DNA of 64,000 bases from UBA2767 sp965228625 (GCA_965228625.1 OZ245829.1:3906001-3970000), one strand, 5' to 3'; shown: positions 33,950 through 42,789, counted from the stretch's first letter. Program-made: numbers and translations. The notes: generated by a model not told the origin, from the sequence alone.

Positions 33950-34363
33950 ATGACCAGAATTCTTGCCGCATCAGTCTTGGCGTTCGTCTTTTTGGCAGGG
34001 TTCTTTGCAAGCTCCAATGAAGCGAAAACCACGTCAGTTACATTTCACTTCTATGGAGCATCGGATTGTGGACCATGCATAGCTTTCAAGCGAAGCGGCC
34101 TTCCGGTCGTTAATGCCTCCGCCAAATCAACCGGATTCGGCGTTTCGGTAAATATGATCGACAAGACTGTCGACGTCGCCAAGCTCGGATCTTATGGAGA
34201 CACCGATGCACTGTTGCGGATTGCTGGAAAACAGCTCGACATCGTGTATCCCCCCATCTTTTTTGTCTCCAGGAATGGACAGATCGTTTCAGTGCACAGG
34301 GGCGACTGGAAAGAAGCGTTGGTAAGCGCGGAGCGTGAAGCCGCTGTCCAGGTTAATCACTAG
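33950..34363 (+). CDS. Exported thioredoxin-like protein
   Basis: A 137-residue protein with a signal peptide (MTRILAASVLAFVFLAGFFA) and a thioredoxin fold. The active-site dithiol is in YGASDCGPCIAFK (CGPC) and the cis-Pro loop is VYPPIFFVSRNGQIV. It should act in the periplasm as a disulfide reductase or oxidase for an unknown partner. A GGAG-type site precedes the ATG. It is single, with a small convergent frame right after its stop. Confidence 0.8.
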   Translation: MTRILAASVLAFVFLAGFFASSNEAKTTSVTFHFYGASDCGPCIAFKRSGLPVVNASAKSTGFGVSVNMIDKTVDVAKLGSYGDTDALLRIAGKQLDIVYPPIFFVSRNGQIVSVHRGDWKEALVSAEREAAVQVNH

Positions 34364-34368
34364 ATGCG

Positions 34369-34536
34369 CTAGCTGATCTTTCGAGCGCCGCGTTTCCGGG
34401 ACTTCTCAAACGGGGTCTTCGGCCTGGCAGATCGGGCCTTTGCAACAACCAACCGCTCAAGCTTTTCGGCCTCAAATGTGCAATATCCTGGTCGTTCGGA
34501 ACCCGCGATGCCGTTCCTGATTTTTGCGTGGACCAT
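34369..34536 (-). CDS. Possible small basic protein
   Basis: A 55-residue frame from ATG 34536 (TTG 34554 also possible), strongly basic at its C-terminus (KTPFEKSRKRGARKIS). A GAGGG lies about ten bases upstream of the ATG. No family recognised, and it could be spurious. Confidence 0.25.
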   Translation of the reverse strand: MVHAKIRNGIAGSERPGYCTFEAEKLERLVVAKARSARPKTPFEKSRKRGARKIS

Positions 34537-34601
34537 TTCGCTTTTGGCCCTCAATTAAGGGGCTATCTCGTAACCCCAATACTACCGGATCTCAATGAAC
34601 C

Positions 34602-34931
34602 CTACCGTTTGGTGACAAGCGGGCAGAAGCTGACCGGGGTCATCAGCTTGTTCGTCTGACTTTCGAGCGCACCCAATTCCGCGCTCAAGCGCGTGTAGGC
34701 CAGCCATTCCTCGTCGGCCCAAAGGACGGCGCGCTTGGCTTCACGGTCGCCCGCACTCTCGTAGACCCAGATATGCGTGTATTCGTTCGGATTGCCGGTT
34801 TCACCCTTGAGGTAGCAAAGCGGCTCTCCGAGGCAGCGAAACTGGGGCGCTTTCCCGTGCTTTTCATACAGGTTGAGATGCGACGCCAAGGTTCCGGGTT
34901 TACAGCGATAGGTGCGGATGTCGAGTAGCAT
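34602..34931 (-). CDS. NIPSNAP-family protein
   Basis: A 109-residue protein beginning MLLDIRTYRCKPGTLASHLN, the usual opening of NIPSNAP (dimeric alpha/beta barrel) proteins, with NEYTHIWVYES in the middle. The start at 34931 is chosen because GAAGGA sits seven bases upstream; longer in-frame starts lack family support. NIPSNAP proteins often accompany catabolic enzymes but their chemistry is poorly known. It is transcribed alone, leftward. Confidence 0.78.
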   Translation of the reverse strand: MLLDIRTYRCKPGTLASHLNLYEKHGKAPQFRCLGEPLCYLKGETGNPNEYTHIWVYESAGDREAKRAVLWADEEWLAYTRLSAELGALESQTNKLMTPVSFCPLVTKR

Positions 34932-35425
34932 TTGTATTTCCTTCATGTCGGGCTGGCGGAATCTGAAATTGTGGATTTGCCCTACCTCCAAGACAAATGC
35001 AACGCGACCGCCTTGTGACGTCGAGCGGACCCAACGGATGGTCGAGTAGAATTACCGCTTCTGACCCGAAGCGGACATTCCGACCATACGGTGCTACCGT
35101 AAAACTCAGCCGCTCGCATGTGCGGCCTGATAGCGCAGCTCAAGCCCTCTCACACATACCTATTTTTTGGTGTTCCCCGTTCCGGGTTAATTCGTGGACA
35201 TAGCATCAATGGGTGATGAGCGGCTGCCGCTGTCTTGAAACCACCCATCCAGCTTCCCTCCGTAGCGAGCACCCTTCACTCATCTTGTGCTACAGTCAGC
35301 GAGGTCAAGGATGGTAACGGAAAGTCCGGCCATCCGGGATGTCGCAGAGTACTCCTTGGCGGCAAAGAAGAACGTCAAAGTCACCCCGAACGATGCCGTC
35401 GGGATTCTAAGCTAGCGAGGCGCAC
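34932..35425. other. Intergenic region with repeat-family hairpin 35055-35074
   Basis: Nearly 500 bp without a clear gene. A compact hairpin CCGCTTC/GAAGCGG (35055-35061 and 35068-35074) followed by ACATT is a short version of the dispersed repeat family. A smaller ACGGT/ACCGT inverted repeat follows near 35090. The rest is unremarkable. Confidence 0.45.
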
Positions 35426-36385
35426 ATGAAGCAGGCTGGTCTGGGAGGATTCTTGGGGTTGCTTGCCATCCTGTTCGCCACACCGGTACTCGCTCAGAAT
35501 TTGTCACCCTCGGGTGCGGATGCGTCGGATACGGCCGTGGGCCGGGCGCAGGAGGCACCGGTCAACACACTTCCGGTTGCAAAAAAGTTCTGGTGGGATG
35601 ATGCCTGGTACGACAACGGCATTCTCGATGTGCCCGCCAACCACGAAATTGTTGAGCGCGATGCGCCATACATAAACCCCGCAGATGGGACCGAAGTCCC
35701 CGCGGTGCTGTTTCGTCCCAAGGGGAAAGACCGTTACCCGGGCGTACTGTTTCAGCATGGCCGTCGGGGACTTGATGATCTCGTAAAGCGACTTGCACGC
35801 CGCATTTCGGCGCGTGGCTTCGTGGTCCTTGCGCCTGATGTCTACTCGGCACGTTTTATCGATACCCGGCCGATCGAGCATCTTGAAGTGACCGAGAGCG
35901 ATGTGAATGCAGGCGTCGATTTCCTCCTCAAGCAGCCCGACATATCGACATCGAAGGTTTGCCTCTTCAGCCACACGCGCGGCGGCTATTACACGCTGCG
36001 CGTTGCCGTCAAGTTTGATCGGCAGAAAAAGGATGTAGCCTGTTACGTCTCATCCTATCCGCACTGGCAAAACCCGAATGCGGGCGAGCCCATGCAAGTT
36101 TATCGCTATGCCAGCGAAGCAGACAGGCTGACCATTCCGACATTGATTTTCATCGGCGAGTATGAGCAGTACCAGCGCCGGCGCTCGATCGAAACAGCGG
36201 TTCAACATATGAAACAGGCAGGCAGGAACGTGCGCCTGGTCACATATCCGGGCGTCGGGCGCGCGTTTGATTTCCGTCCGCCCAGAGTACGCACCTTTGC
36301 CGATGACCTTGCGACCAAGGACATGAATCTAAGGTCAGCGAATTTCATGCGTGAACATCTGTTGCCCACGGTTCGATCCCGGTAG
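35426..36385 (+). CDS. Exported dienelactone-hydrolase-like protein, probable pseudoenzyme
   Basis: A 319-residue alpha/beta hydrolase-fold protein with a signal peptide (cleavage expected after LFATPVLA). The fold is that of dienelactone hydrolases: YPGVLFQHGRRG oxyanion strand and GFVVLAPDVYS. The catalytic positions are altered: the nucleophile elbow reads LFSHTRGGYY (Thr where Cys or Ser is expected), the acid loop reads FIGEYEQ, and the His loop reads YPGVGRAFDF (Arg for His). It may bind rather than hydrolyse a ligand in the periplasm. It converges with the following DsrE gene. Confidence 0.75.
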   Translation: MKQAGLGGFLGLLAILFATPVLAQNLSPSGADASDTAVGRAQEAPVNTLPVAKKFWWDDAWYDNGILDVPANHEIVERDAPYINPADGTEVPAVLFRPKGKDRYPGVLFQHGRRGLDDLVKRLARRISARGFVVLAPDVYSARFIDTRPIEHLEVTESDVNAGVDFLLKQPDISTSKVCLFSHTRGGYYTLRVAVKFDRQKKDVACYVSSYPHWQNPNAGEPMQVYRYASEADRLTIPTLIFIGEYEQYQRRRSIETAVQHMKQAGRNVRLVTYPGVGRAFDFRPPRVRTFADDLATKDMNLRSANFMREHLLPTVRSR

Positions 36386-36388
36386 CGC

Positions 36389-36901
36389 TCATTCGATCTT
36401 GAGATACGCGTAACCCTTGCGCTGCAGTTCGGCAATACGCACAACGCCCGACGGTACGTAATCGACCATCTTGTAAAGCTTGTCCTTATCGAGAGTGACC
36501 GCTTTGCGTGTGATTTCGCACAGTTCCAGTTTCACACCTTTGGTCGAATGCAGAGATCTCAATCTGCCGCGCAGGTTCTCTCTTCGCTCTGCGAGTGCCG
36601 CATCCGTGGCGAAAGGCGTACCTTTGAGGTGATCGTCCGTAATGAAGCGGATGCCATGCGCCACGAATACAATGCGTATGTCATAGTCGACGAACATGTC
36701 TTCGTAGGTTGTCGCCATGTTGTAAATGCTCGTCAGCATCGCACTGAATCGCCTGGGGTCTGCGAAGTCCGCATGGTAGACGACCTTCAGAACATCCGGA
36801 TCTTCAGTGTTCTTTTCGGCAGCAACGGCCGCCGCATTCGGTGATAACGCGATGAGTGACAGGAGCGCGACGCAGAGGAGGCGTCGAATTACGCGTGGCA
36901 T
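36389..36901 (-). CDS. Exported DsrE-family protein
   Basis: A 170-residue protein with a signal peptide (MPRVIRRLLCVALLSLIALS, cleavage near AAAVAAE). A DsrE/DsrF-like domain follows: LKVVYHADFADP at the start and VPSGVVRIAELQRKGYAYLK at the end. It has one Cys at KLELCEITRK, where sulfur-carrier DsrE proteins have theirs. The ATG at 36901 is preferred because AAAAGGAA lies 8 bases before it. Periplasmic DsrE proteins are common in alphaproteobacteria without defined roles. Confidence 0.8.
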   Translation of the reverse strand: MPRVIRRLLCVALLSLIALSPNAAAVAAEKNTEDPDVLKVVYHADFADPRRFSAMLTSIYNMATTYEDMFVDYDIRIVFVAHGIRFITDDHLKGTPFATDAALAERRENLRGRLRSLHSTKGVKLELCEITRKAVTLDKDKLYKMVDYVPSGVVRIAELQRKGYAYLKIE

Positions 36902-37251
36902 GGCTGAAGTTCCTTTTCTTGGCGTATCCCGGCGCACCGGATCGACGGCGATTGACCTATGGCACAGTCAACACTGCGTGTTCGCCGACGCAAAATGATA
37001 CACGAGCCCCCACGCGGCGCATAGAACACCGGCGGATTGATTGGCGTCTTTGTTGCGGATCTGCGCTCCCGACAACTGACTGACCTGGACGTGTTCGCGG
37101 AGGCTGTCCAGAACATCGCCATCTTCTATGACGGTGTCGTGTGCTCCTCGTCATGGGATTGACGTGCAACATCCATTGGCTCCGGATCAATGTCCGCCAT
37201 GCGCGAAAATGGGCGTCGGGCTACAGATTGGATTGGTGTTCCGACCGACCT
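36902..37251. other. Intergenic region, possible gene remnant
   Basis: No complete gene. On the + strand around 37040-37160 an open stretch ending with TGA translates to a coding-like sequence (VFVADLRSRQLTDLDVFAEA) without a start, possibly a decayed fragment. No strong inverted repeat seen. Confidence 0.3.
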
Positions 37252-37719
37252 TCATTTGAGCGGAATAATGCCGAGATCAATCAGGATCTCCGCTTTATCG
37301 ATGTGCGCAGATGAGTTCCACGAATACCCCTCCGGGGGTGTTTTCCCATCATGAGCGAGTCGAATAACAGAGGCCCAACGCCGGTTCTCCGTGTCCGTGA
37401 ACACGACCGCGCAATCGAAAACCAGCTCTCTGGCTCCGCGCCATGAAAATTCGCGCCGAGCATCGGCAGACCGGGCACATTCGAACTTTTCCATTTCGCC
37501 TAATTGCGTCTTGGCGGGCAGGCGGCCAAATGGACGGTTGACCCCAAATACGCGCTGGCGTCTTTCAATGAACTCGGTGAGGTAGTGCTCGTACGCTGTT
37601 GGTCGCGGTGTCGTGGCGTTCTTGTAGTAGCCCGGCAGCAGCAGCGCAGCCGTGACAACACAGAATGCTGAAACCGCAACCGTCGTCAGTATCTTATGGA
37701 ATCTGGATGTAACTTTCAT
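37252..37719 (-). CDS. Hypothetical exported or membrane-anchored protein
   Basis: A 155-residue protein with an N-terminal hydrophobic segment (ILTTVAVSAFCVVTAALLLP), either a signal peptide or an anchor. The soluble part contains two Cys (KFECARS and VFDCAVV) that could form a disulfide in the periplasm. No family recognised. No close neighbour on the same strand. Confidence 0.6.
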   Translation of the reverse strand: MKVTSRFHKILTTVAVSAFCVVTAALLLPGYYKNATTPRPTAYEHYLTEFIERRQRVFGVNRPFGRLPAKTQLGEMEKFECARSADARREFSWRGARELVFDCAVVFTDTENRRWASVIRLAHDGKTPPEGYSWNSSAHIDKAEILIDLGIIPLK

Positions 37720-38180
37720 GGCTCACAATGCGCCGTTGATCGCAACATCTTGGCGACTGGGAACAAACCGCACCGCTCAAGTGGGGGCACACAGACTTGA
37801 GAGATTGGGAGCTGAGGCGGACCAGGTGATGAGGAGAAAGGTTCGACACAACGCGCACGTTACTCCTCTCACCGACACGTCCGAAGCGTAGGGTCTGCTC
37901 AACCGGCGCCGCAAGCGGAAAACCACGTGAGGAAGCTCACCCATCTTGAAAATAGCGGCAGCTCGATGCTCGTGTTGCGACTAGCGATCGCGTAGCGGAC
38001 ATTGTCCTACTGATTTAAGGCTTCTGCCAATGACCCAATGCGGACATTGCAGCGTCAATCCTGACTGACTTGAAAGCTTGGCCGGTCATGTCCAGACCAG
38101 CTTCACTGGCGCAGTAGCGCTCGCACTGCGTAAGGTGTGAAAGCATTCCAAAATAGGAATGTCTGCAAAAGGAAAATGCG
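37720..38180. other. Intergenic region with repeat-family sequences
   Basis: No gene seen. Two pieces of the dispersed repeat family are present: TAGCGGACATTG (37993-38004) and CCAATGACCCAATGCGGAC (from 38027). An A+T-rich stretch and AAAAGGAAAATGCG precede the next gene. Confidence 0.4.
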
Positions 38181-39086
38181 ATGGCTTCGAAGTGCCCCCG
38201 AGACCTAATCGGATATGGCGCCAATCCACCTGATCCGCAATGGCCGGGCAAGGCGCGTCTGGCGGTCAATTTTGTGATCAATTTTGAAGAAGGCTCCGAA
38301 GGATCGATTTTCGATGGAGAGGACCAGACAGAAACCGGTCTGACCGAGAATGCTGGCGTGGTGTTTGCACCCGGTGCGCGAAATCTTGGTGCTGAGTCGA
38401 TGTTCGAATATGGCAGCCGGGCGGGATTTTGGCGCTTGTTGCGACTATTTTCGGCGCACAACATGCCGGTAACAATCTTCGGTTGCGCCTTGGCGCTGGA
38501 ACGCAATCCCGATGCGACCGAAGCGATAAAAGAGGCCGGGTATGATGTGTGCTGTCACGGCTGGCGCTGGTTCAAGCACTATGAGCTCGATGAGGCAACC
38601 GAACGGGAGCACATCCAGCGTGCTGTCGCATCGCTTGAGCGCACCATAGGCGAACGGCCGCTCGGCTGGTACTGCCGCTACGCGCCAAGCGAAAACACGC
38701 GGCGGCTGTTGGTTGAGGAAGGTGGGTTCATCTACGACTCTGACTCGTACGCTGATGACCTGCCTTTTTGGACCGAAGTCGATAGCAAGCCGCACCTCAT
38801 CGTGCCGTATACCCTAACCAACAACGACGTTCTGTTCATGCGCGGTTCCATTGCCACGGCAGACGACTATTTCCAGTTTATCAAGGACGGGTTTGACATG
38901 CTCTACGAAGAAGGCGGAACGGCGCCGAAGATGATGTCCGTCGGGCTGCATATGCGTATCATGGGACACCCCGCGAGGGCTGCGGGACTGAAGCGTCTGC
39001 TGAGTTACATCGCCGGGTTCGACGACGTATGGGTGTGCCGGCGCGCTGATATCGCGCGGCATTGGATCGAACGGCATCCGTTCTAG
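38181..39086 (+). CDS. puuE: Polysaccharide-deacetylase-family allantoinase (PuuE-like)
   Basis: A 301-residue protein with the PuuE opening PRDLIGYGANPPDPQWPGKA and VNFVINFEEGSEGS. PuuE-type enzymes are metal-independent allantoinases of the NodB/carbohydrate esterase 4 fold that open allantoin in purine breakdown. The length fits PuuE (~300). However, some paralogues with this N-terminus act on other cyclic amides. It lies just before a fragment of an isochorismatase-like domain, as if a ureide-related pair once stood here. An AAGGA site is placed seven bases before the ATG. Confidence 0.72.
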   Translation: MASKCPRDLIGYGANPPDPQWPGKARLAVNFVINFEEGSEGSIFDGEDQTETGLTENAGVVFAPGARNLGAESMFEYGSRAGFWRLLRLFSAHNMPVTIFGCALALERNPDATEAIKEAGYDVCCHGWRWFKHYELDEATEREHIQRAVASLERTIGERPLGWYCRYAPSENTRRLLVEEGGFIYDSDSYADDLPFWTEVDSKPHLIVPYTLTNNDVLFMRGSIATADDYFQFIKDGFDMLYEEGGTAPKMMSVGLHMRIMGHPARAAGLKRLLSYIAGFDDVWVCRRADIARHWIERHPF

Positions 39087-39164
39087 AAATACTCCGGATA
39101 TGCCGATTGCTTGTGAAACATACGCTTGAGGATTCGATGTCGCTTGTGGATGTACAGCCGACGC

Positions 39165-39395
39165 GAGGCCACCGGCCGCACGACGGTCATCGAATCCGGT
39201 GCGTGGACCAACATGTCCATCGAGCAGACCGCCCGCACCGGCGCAGACAAGGGCTACCGAATGGTCATTCCGGAAGACGGATGTTCGACTATGAATGCCG
39301 AATTGCACAACGCGTCGATAAATCACGCGATGCAGAATGTCGCGACCGTCGTAAAAACAGCGGACGTGATCGCTGCGCTTCCGTTGCGTGGGTGA
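39165..39395 (+). pseudogene. Fragment of isochorismatase-like hydrolase (copy of SMP-30 fusion C-terminus)
   Basis: About 76 codons corresponding to the last part of the isochorismatase domain at 23646-23873. Shared stretches include ATGRTTVIE-GAWTNMSIE, TARTGADKGYRMVI, EDGCSTMNAE and QNVATVVKTADVIAAL. The DNA is also clearly similar. There is no N-terminal part (no Asp or Lys of the triad) and no proper start, so the gene is broken. The same Cys-to-Ser change is present, so the copy shares a recent ancestor with the fusion domain. A 121-bp repeat begins two bases after its stop. Confidence 0.75.
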
Positions 39396-39396
39396 A

Positions 39397-39517
39397 AAGT
39401 CCGCTTCTGGCACTTAGCGAACTTGCCGCCGTGAAGGTCAGAGTGGCTGCTATCAGACGTAGAGCGGTCGTGTTTTGCTGCTGGGATGTGCGTCAGCTGA
39501 GGACCTGAGGTGGACCT
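39397..39517. repeat. 121-bp dispersed repeat (copy 2)
   Basis: Same length and order as the copy at 32426-32546. It starts AAGTCCGCTTCTGGCACTTA, shares the core with GTAGAGCGGTCGTGTTTTGC, and ends in GGTGGACCT. It lies immediately after the isochorismatase fragment stop, so insertion may have accompanied the loss of that gene. Confidence 0.75.
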
Positions 39518-39549
39518 CATGCACCGTACACTCAGATGTCCATCTTTCG

Positions 39550-40494
39550 TCACCGGAACTGATCAGGGCGCGCTTCGCGTATGGCGCGTTTAACGGCAAT
39601 TAGGTGCCCGGCCAATTCCTTGCAGTCATCGCGGAGCGGCGAAGACTGGCGCCAGATCAGCGCGATCTCGTGCAAGGCTTCCGGATGATCGATTCGCCTG
39701 ACGATGAAGTCCGGTTCGCGCACTGCTTCCGCCAGCGCGTATAGTGATGGCAGAACGGCGACACCCGCACCCATCACCGCCATTTGGCGAACGGCATCGA
39801 GACTAGACCCTTTGTAATCCCGGCTTACGAAGGTGCCGGCGAGCCGTGCCAACCGTTCGACCAGTTCGGCCAGCCGGAACTCCCCGCTCAGCGTCAGCAA
39901 GGGTTTATCAATCAGGTCTTCCAGGGTCAGAGGTCCGCGTTCGGATGAAAGGGAATCATCTGCGGCGGCACATGCCCACAGTGTCTCGGAAAAAAGTGTC
40001 CGACCCTCGAAAGCCGGATCGTTGGTTGGCGTACCGATGACTGCGTCGAGATTTCCTTCCCGCAATTTCGTGAGAAGATAGGAGGTTGCCCCTTCTTCAA
40101 CCGTCATTCTGAGGTATGGAAACCGTTCGTGCAGCCGCCGGCTCACGGCCGGCATGAAATACGCGCCAATCGACGGCAAAACCCCGATGGCAAGGCGGTC
40201 CCCGAATAAGCCCATATCGCCCCTGGCCGCCGACCGGAATTCGTGCAGATCCCGCAGAATGGCTCGGGCCATGGGCAGCAACTTCTCCCCGGTCGATGTT
40301 AGGCGCACCTGACGCGACGTGCGCTCGAACAAAGTCGCGCCGAGCTCATGTTCCATGGTTGCCAGTTGTTTCGAGAGGCTTGGTTGGCTAACCGCAAGTG
40401 CCTTGGCCGCCGCGCCAAACGCGCGGTGATCCGAAACGGCAACAAAGTATTGCATTTGGCGCAAGGTTGGGCGCGCGGGTCCGGATATATCCAT
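39550..40494 (-). CDS. LysR-family transcriptional regulator
   Basis: A 314-residue LysR regulator. The N-terminal winged helix spans residues ~10-70 (LRQMQYFVAVSDHRAFGAAA, SQPSLSKQLATMEHELG, LFERTSRQVRLT). The rest is a two-lobed effector domain (GVLPSIGAYFMPAV). It is divergent from the frameshifted exported gene at 40613 across a 118-bp gap, the usual arrangement for a LysR regulator and its target. Inducer unknown; the fold resembles the OxyR/CynR subgroup. Confidence 0.88.
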   Translation of the reverse strand: MDISGPARPTLRQMQYFVAVSDHRAFGAAAKALAVSQPSLSKQLATMEHELGATLFERTSRQVRLTSTGEKLLPMARAILRDLHEFRSAARGDMGLFGDRLAIGVLPSIGAYFMPAVSRRLHERFPYLRMTVEEGATSYLLTKLREGNLDAVIGTPTNDPAFEGRTLFSETLWACAAADDSLSSERGPLTLEDLIDKPLLTLSGEFRLAELVERLARLAGTFVSRDYKGSSLDAVRQMAVMGAGVAVLPSLYALAEAVREPDFIVRRIDHPEALHEIALIWRQSSPLRDDCKELAGHLIAVKRAIREARPDQFR

Positions 40495-40612
40495 GCCTTT
40501 AGGCTATAGAATTCCAATTTTCTTTCAATTGGTTTTATTGATCGCATCGATCCATGTTCTGGCGGACGCAAGACCAAACCACTCGTTAACCCGCTCTCAC
40601 AGGAGATATCAC

Positions 40613-41154
40613 GTGCTGAAAACCGCCATTCTTTCCGCCACCGTCGCGACGTTTGCCATCACGGGAGCTGCCCAGGCAACCAGTGCACCGGCGCTCACGG
40701 CCGATAAGGTCACCGAGTTCAAAACCGCATGGGGTAAAGGGATCGTGAGTATCGGATCCATTCCATCCATACCGCAGGCGGCGACTACAAAGCCGCAGCC
40801 AAAAAGCACATCCAGCAGTTCTACGCCTATGGCAAAACTCGGGTTCTGTTCAAGCCGACGCTGGCCAGCAAAGACCAATTTCGGGGCTCCTTCGATGAAG
40901 CCCTGTCCTATTTCGTCGGCGGCAGCATTGAAGAAGACGGCGGTTTTGCGATCGCGCCTTATACGAATGTCCGCTGGGAAAACGAAGGCACGATAATCAG
41001 CGGCGACATGGCTCTCGCTATGGGCAACTACTACTTTACCAAACCGGATGGCTCCGAAGTAAAGGTAGAATACACCTTCGGGCTGAAGCAGATGGAGGAT
41101 CGCAAACTGCAAATCATCCTGCATCACTCATCGCTCCCGTTCAATCAGAGCTAA
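40613..41154 (+). pseudogene. Frameshifted exported protein (annotated elsewhere as phosphoribosyl-AMP cyclohydrolase-like)
   Basis: A GTG start opens a signal peptide (LKTAILSATVATFAITGAA). The frame then breaks near 40758-40770, where the bases read TCCATTCCATCCATACC. Downstream, another frame continues the protein (GGDYKAAAKKHIQQFYAYGK ... ILHHSSLPFNQS) to TAA at 41152. The two parts together match the small exported, NTF2-like rhizobial proteins often labelled phosphoribosyl-AMP cyclohydrolase. A 5-bp duplication or a 1-bp loss explains the shift. It could be a real mutation or a sequencing error. The GTG follows AGGAGATATCAC. Confidence 0.7.
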
Positions 41155-41176
41155 GAGCGCGCAGCCAATCGAACCA

Positions 41177-41206
41177 AAAGGCCTCGGACCGTTGTCCGAG
41201 GCCTTT
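41177..41206 (+). terminator. Strong stem-loop terminator
   Basis: A perfect 13-bp stem AAAGGCCTCGGAC/GTCCGAGGCCTTT (41177-41189 and 41194-41206) with a CGTT loop, 22 bases after the frameshifted gene's stop and followed by a T-containing tract. This is the clearest intrinsic terminator in the window. Confidence 0.85.
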
Positions 41207-41687
41207 ACGTTTCCGTTGAACCCGGATTGCCAAGAGATGAACGGGCTTACGGGGTCTTTCCAGATTCCGTTTTTGATGCTGGGGACGGCTGCCCCGAAAG
41301 GCATCTAGACGCCGAAGCTATGGTTCTTGAACCGCGAGCAAAAGGAGCAGTTCACACAGGTCAAATAACCCGATGCTCAATAAGTGATCTGAAATAGCGA
41401 TTTGAAGTTGAACCGAGGCTCGCATTAAACCAGATCAAATTGACATCCGGCTGCTTTTGCCACTTGGCCGACTTGCCGCCTTGAAGGTCAAAGTGGCTGC
41501 TATCAGATGTAGAGCGGTCGTGTTTTGCTGCCTGGGATGTGCGTCAGCTAATGATCCGGAGCTGCCGCATGGGAAAGATTGCGAACGATGACATCAGCTC
41601 AAGGCAGCGCTGCCGTGGGCTTGACCTCAATCATGGCGTTTCTCGCCGTGCTCAATAGACCAGCGTCTTCTAAGCCGGGGTGTCGAT
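41207..41687. other. Intergenic region containing 121-bp repeat copy 3
   Basis: About 480 bp without a gene. It contains the third, more diverged, copy of the dispersed repeat (about 41441-41566). Other parts show nothing recognisable. Confidence 0.5.
41441..41566. repeat. 121-bp dispersed repeat (copy 3, diverged)
   Basis: Shares the core CTTGCCGCC, GAAGGTCAAAGTGGCTGCTA, GTAGAGCGGTCGTGTTTTGC and the right end GCGTCAGCTAATGA with the other two copies. The left terminal repeat is degraded (CATCCGGCTGCTTTTGCCAC), and one extra C lies after TTTTGCTG. Confidence 0.65.
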
Positions 41688-42191
41688 ATGCCAGCCAAAT
41701 CGCAGCGTGAATTGCTTGCAATCACCGAGAAGGAATTCGCCAAGCTCGAAAAGCTGATCGAACCTTTGGCGCCAGCCGTTGCCCTTGCCAAGGACAGCGA
41801 CGATACGTCGATCAAGGACGTGATTGCGCATCGTGCCCACTGGATCGACCTGTTTCTTGGCTGGTATGCCGATGGGCTTGAGGGCAAAACGGTCCATTTC
41901 CCGGCCGAAGGCTATAAATGGAATGAGCTCAAGAAGTACAATGGCGAACTGCGGGCAAGGCAGGCAGGTATTGGCTGGGACGAGGCTCGTGCACTCCTTG
42001 CAGACCGTCATCGCGCACTGATGGCTTTCATCCACGAGCATGGCGATGCCGATCTCTATGTTGGGCCGATGAAAGGCGCAAACAACGATTGGACACCCGG
42101 TCGCTGGGCGGAAGCTGCCGGACCAAGCCACTACAGGTCTGCCGCAAAGTATATTCGGTCACGTCTGAAGGCGTTGTCCAAGGTATCGTAG
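41688..42191 (+). CDS. ClbS/DfsB-family four-helix-bundle protein
   Basis: A 167-residue protein of the ClbS/DfsB (DUF1706) family. The opening MPAKSQRELLAITEKEFAKL, the IKDVIAHRAHWIDLFLGWY helix and the C-terminal RSAAKYIRSRLK are characteristic. ClbS protects cells against colibactin by hydrolysing its cyclopropane, but most members have no known substrate. It stands alone downstream of repeat copy 3. Length normal. Confidence 0.85.
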   Translation: MPAKSQRELLAITEKEFAKLEKLIEPLAPAVALAKDSDDTSIKDVIAHRAHWIDLFLGWYADGLEGKTVHFPAEGYKWNELKKYNGELRARQAGIGWDEARALLADRHRALMAFIHEHGDADLYVGPMKGANNDWTPGRWAEAAGPSHYRSAAKYIRSRLKALSKVS

Positions 42192-42389
42192 GAGTGAGAC
42201 GAAGACGCTCGCTCTGGCTCGTTTGAATCTTCTGCCGCGACAATTCAAGCTGCATGAATTCACATCAAGGCGAGGCTCTCCAGCCCGGTCCGACCAATGC
42301 TTATGGCCGCCTGCGCACCTCTCGACCGGCATCTGTCGCCGCTAATGTCCTGTCTGGTGGAAATCGCTCGAAATGGTTACTGTGTTCCG

Positions 42390-42587
42390 ATGTCGTTTCT
42401 GCTGCGCAAAGTTGCCCGCTACGTTGCACAAAAGGCTGCGTCCGATCCGGAGGCAAGGGAGAAGGTGCTCAAAGGCGCTCGCGTCGTTGTTGCGGAAGCC
42501 AAGCAGATCGCCAAGGAAGATGACCGCGCATATGCCGCCGGCCGGGCTTTCCGCCGGGCGTTCGACAAATTGCAGGGTAGTCGATAG
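42390..42587 (+). CDS. Small conserved-looking hypothetical protein
   Basis: A 65-residue helical, charged protein (MSFLLRKVARYVAQKAASDP ... FRRAFDKLQGSR). Composition and pattern suggest a real small gene of a type common in rhizobia. No strong ribosome site was seen, so a longer form from 42297 is not excluded. Function unknown. Confidence 0.5.
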   Translation: MSFLLRKVARYVAQKAASDPEAREKVLKGARVVVAEAKQIAKEDDRAYAAGRAFRRAFDKLQGSR

Positions 42588-42789
42588 CCAAACGGCTCAT
42601 TCTCAAGAACATCGCCAATCGAACGTCCGTTGGGCACGGCCAACCCACCACTAACGGGCTATCAGACGGTTGCGGAGGGAGAACTATCCCGATGGGGGTG
42701 GGATTTGGCTACCATCGCCATGGACTCGAAGTCCATTTTGGAAATGTCGGTTTGAGCCTTCCCCGACTGAAAGGCATCAGGAGCACGGT

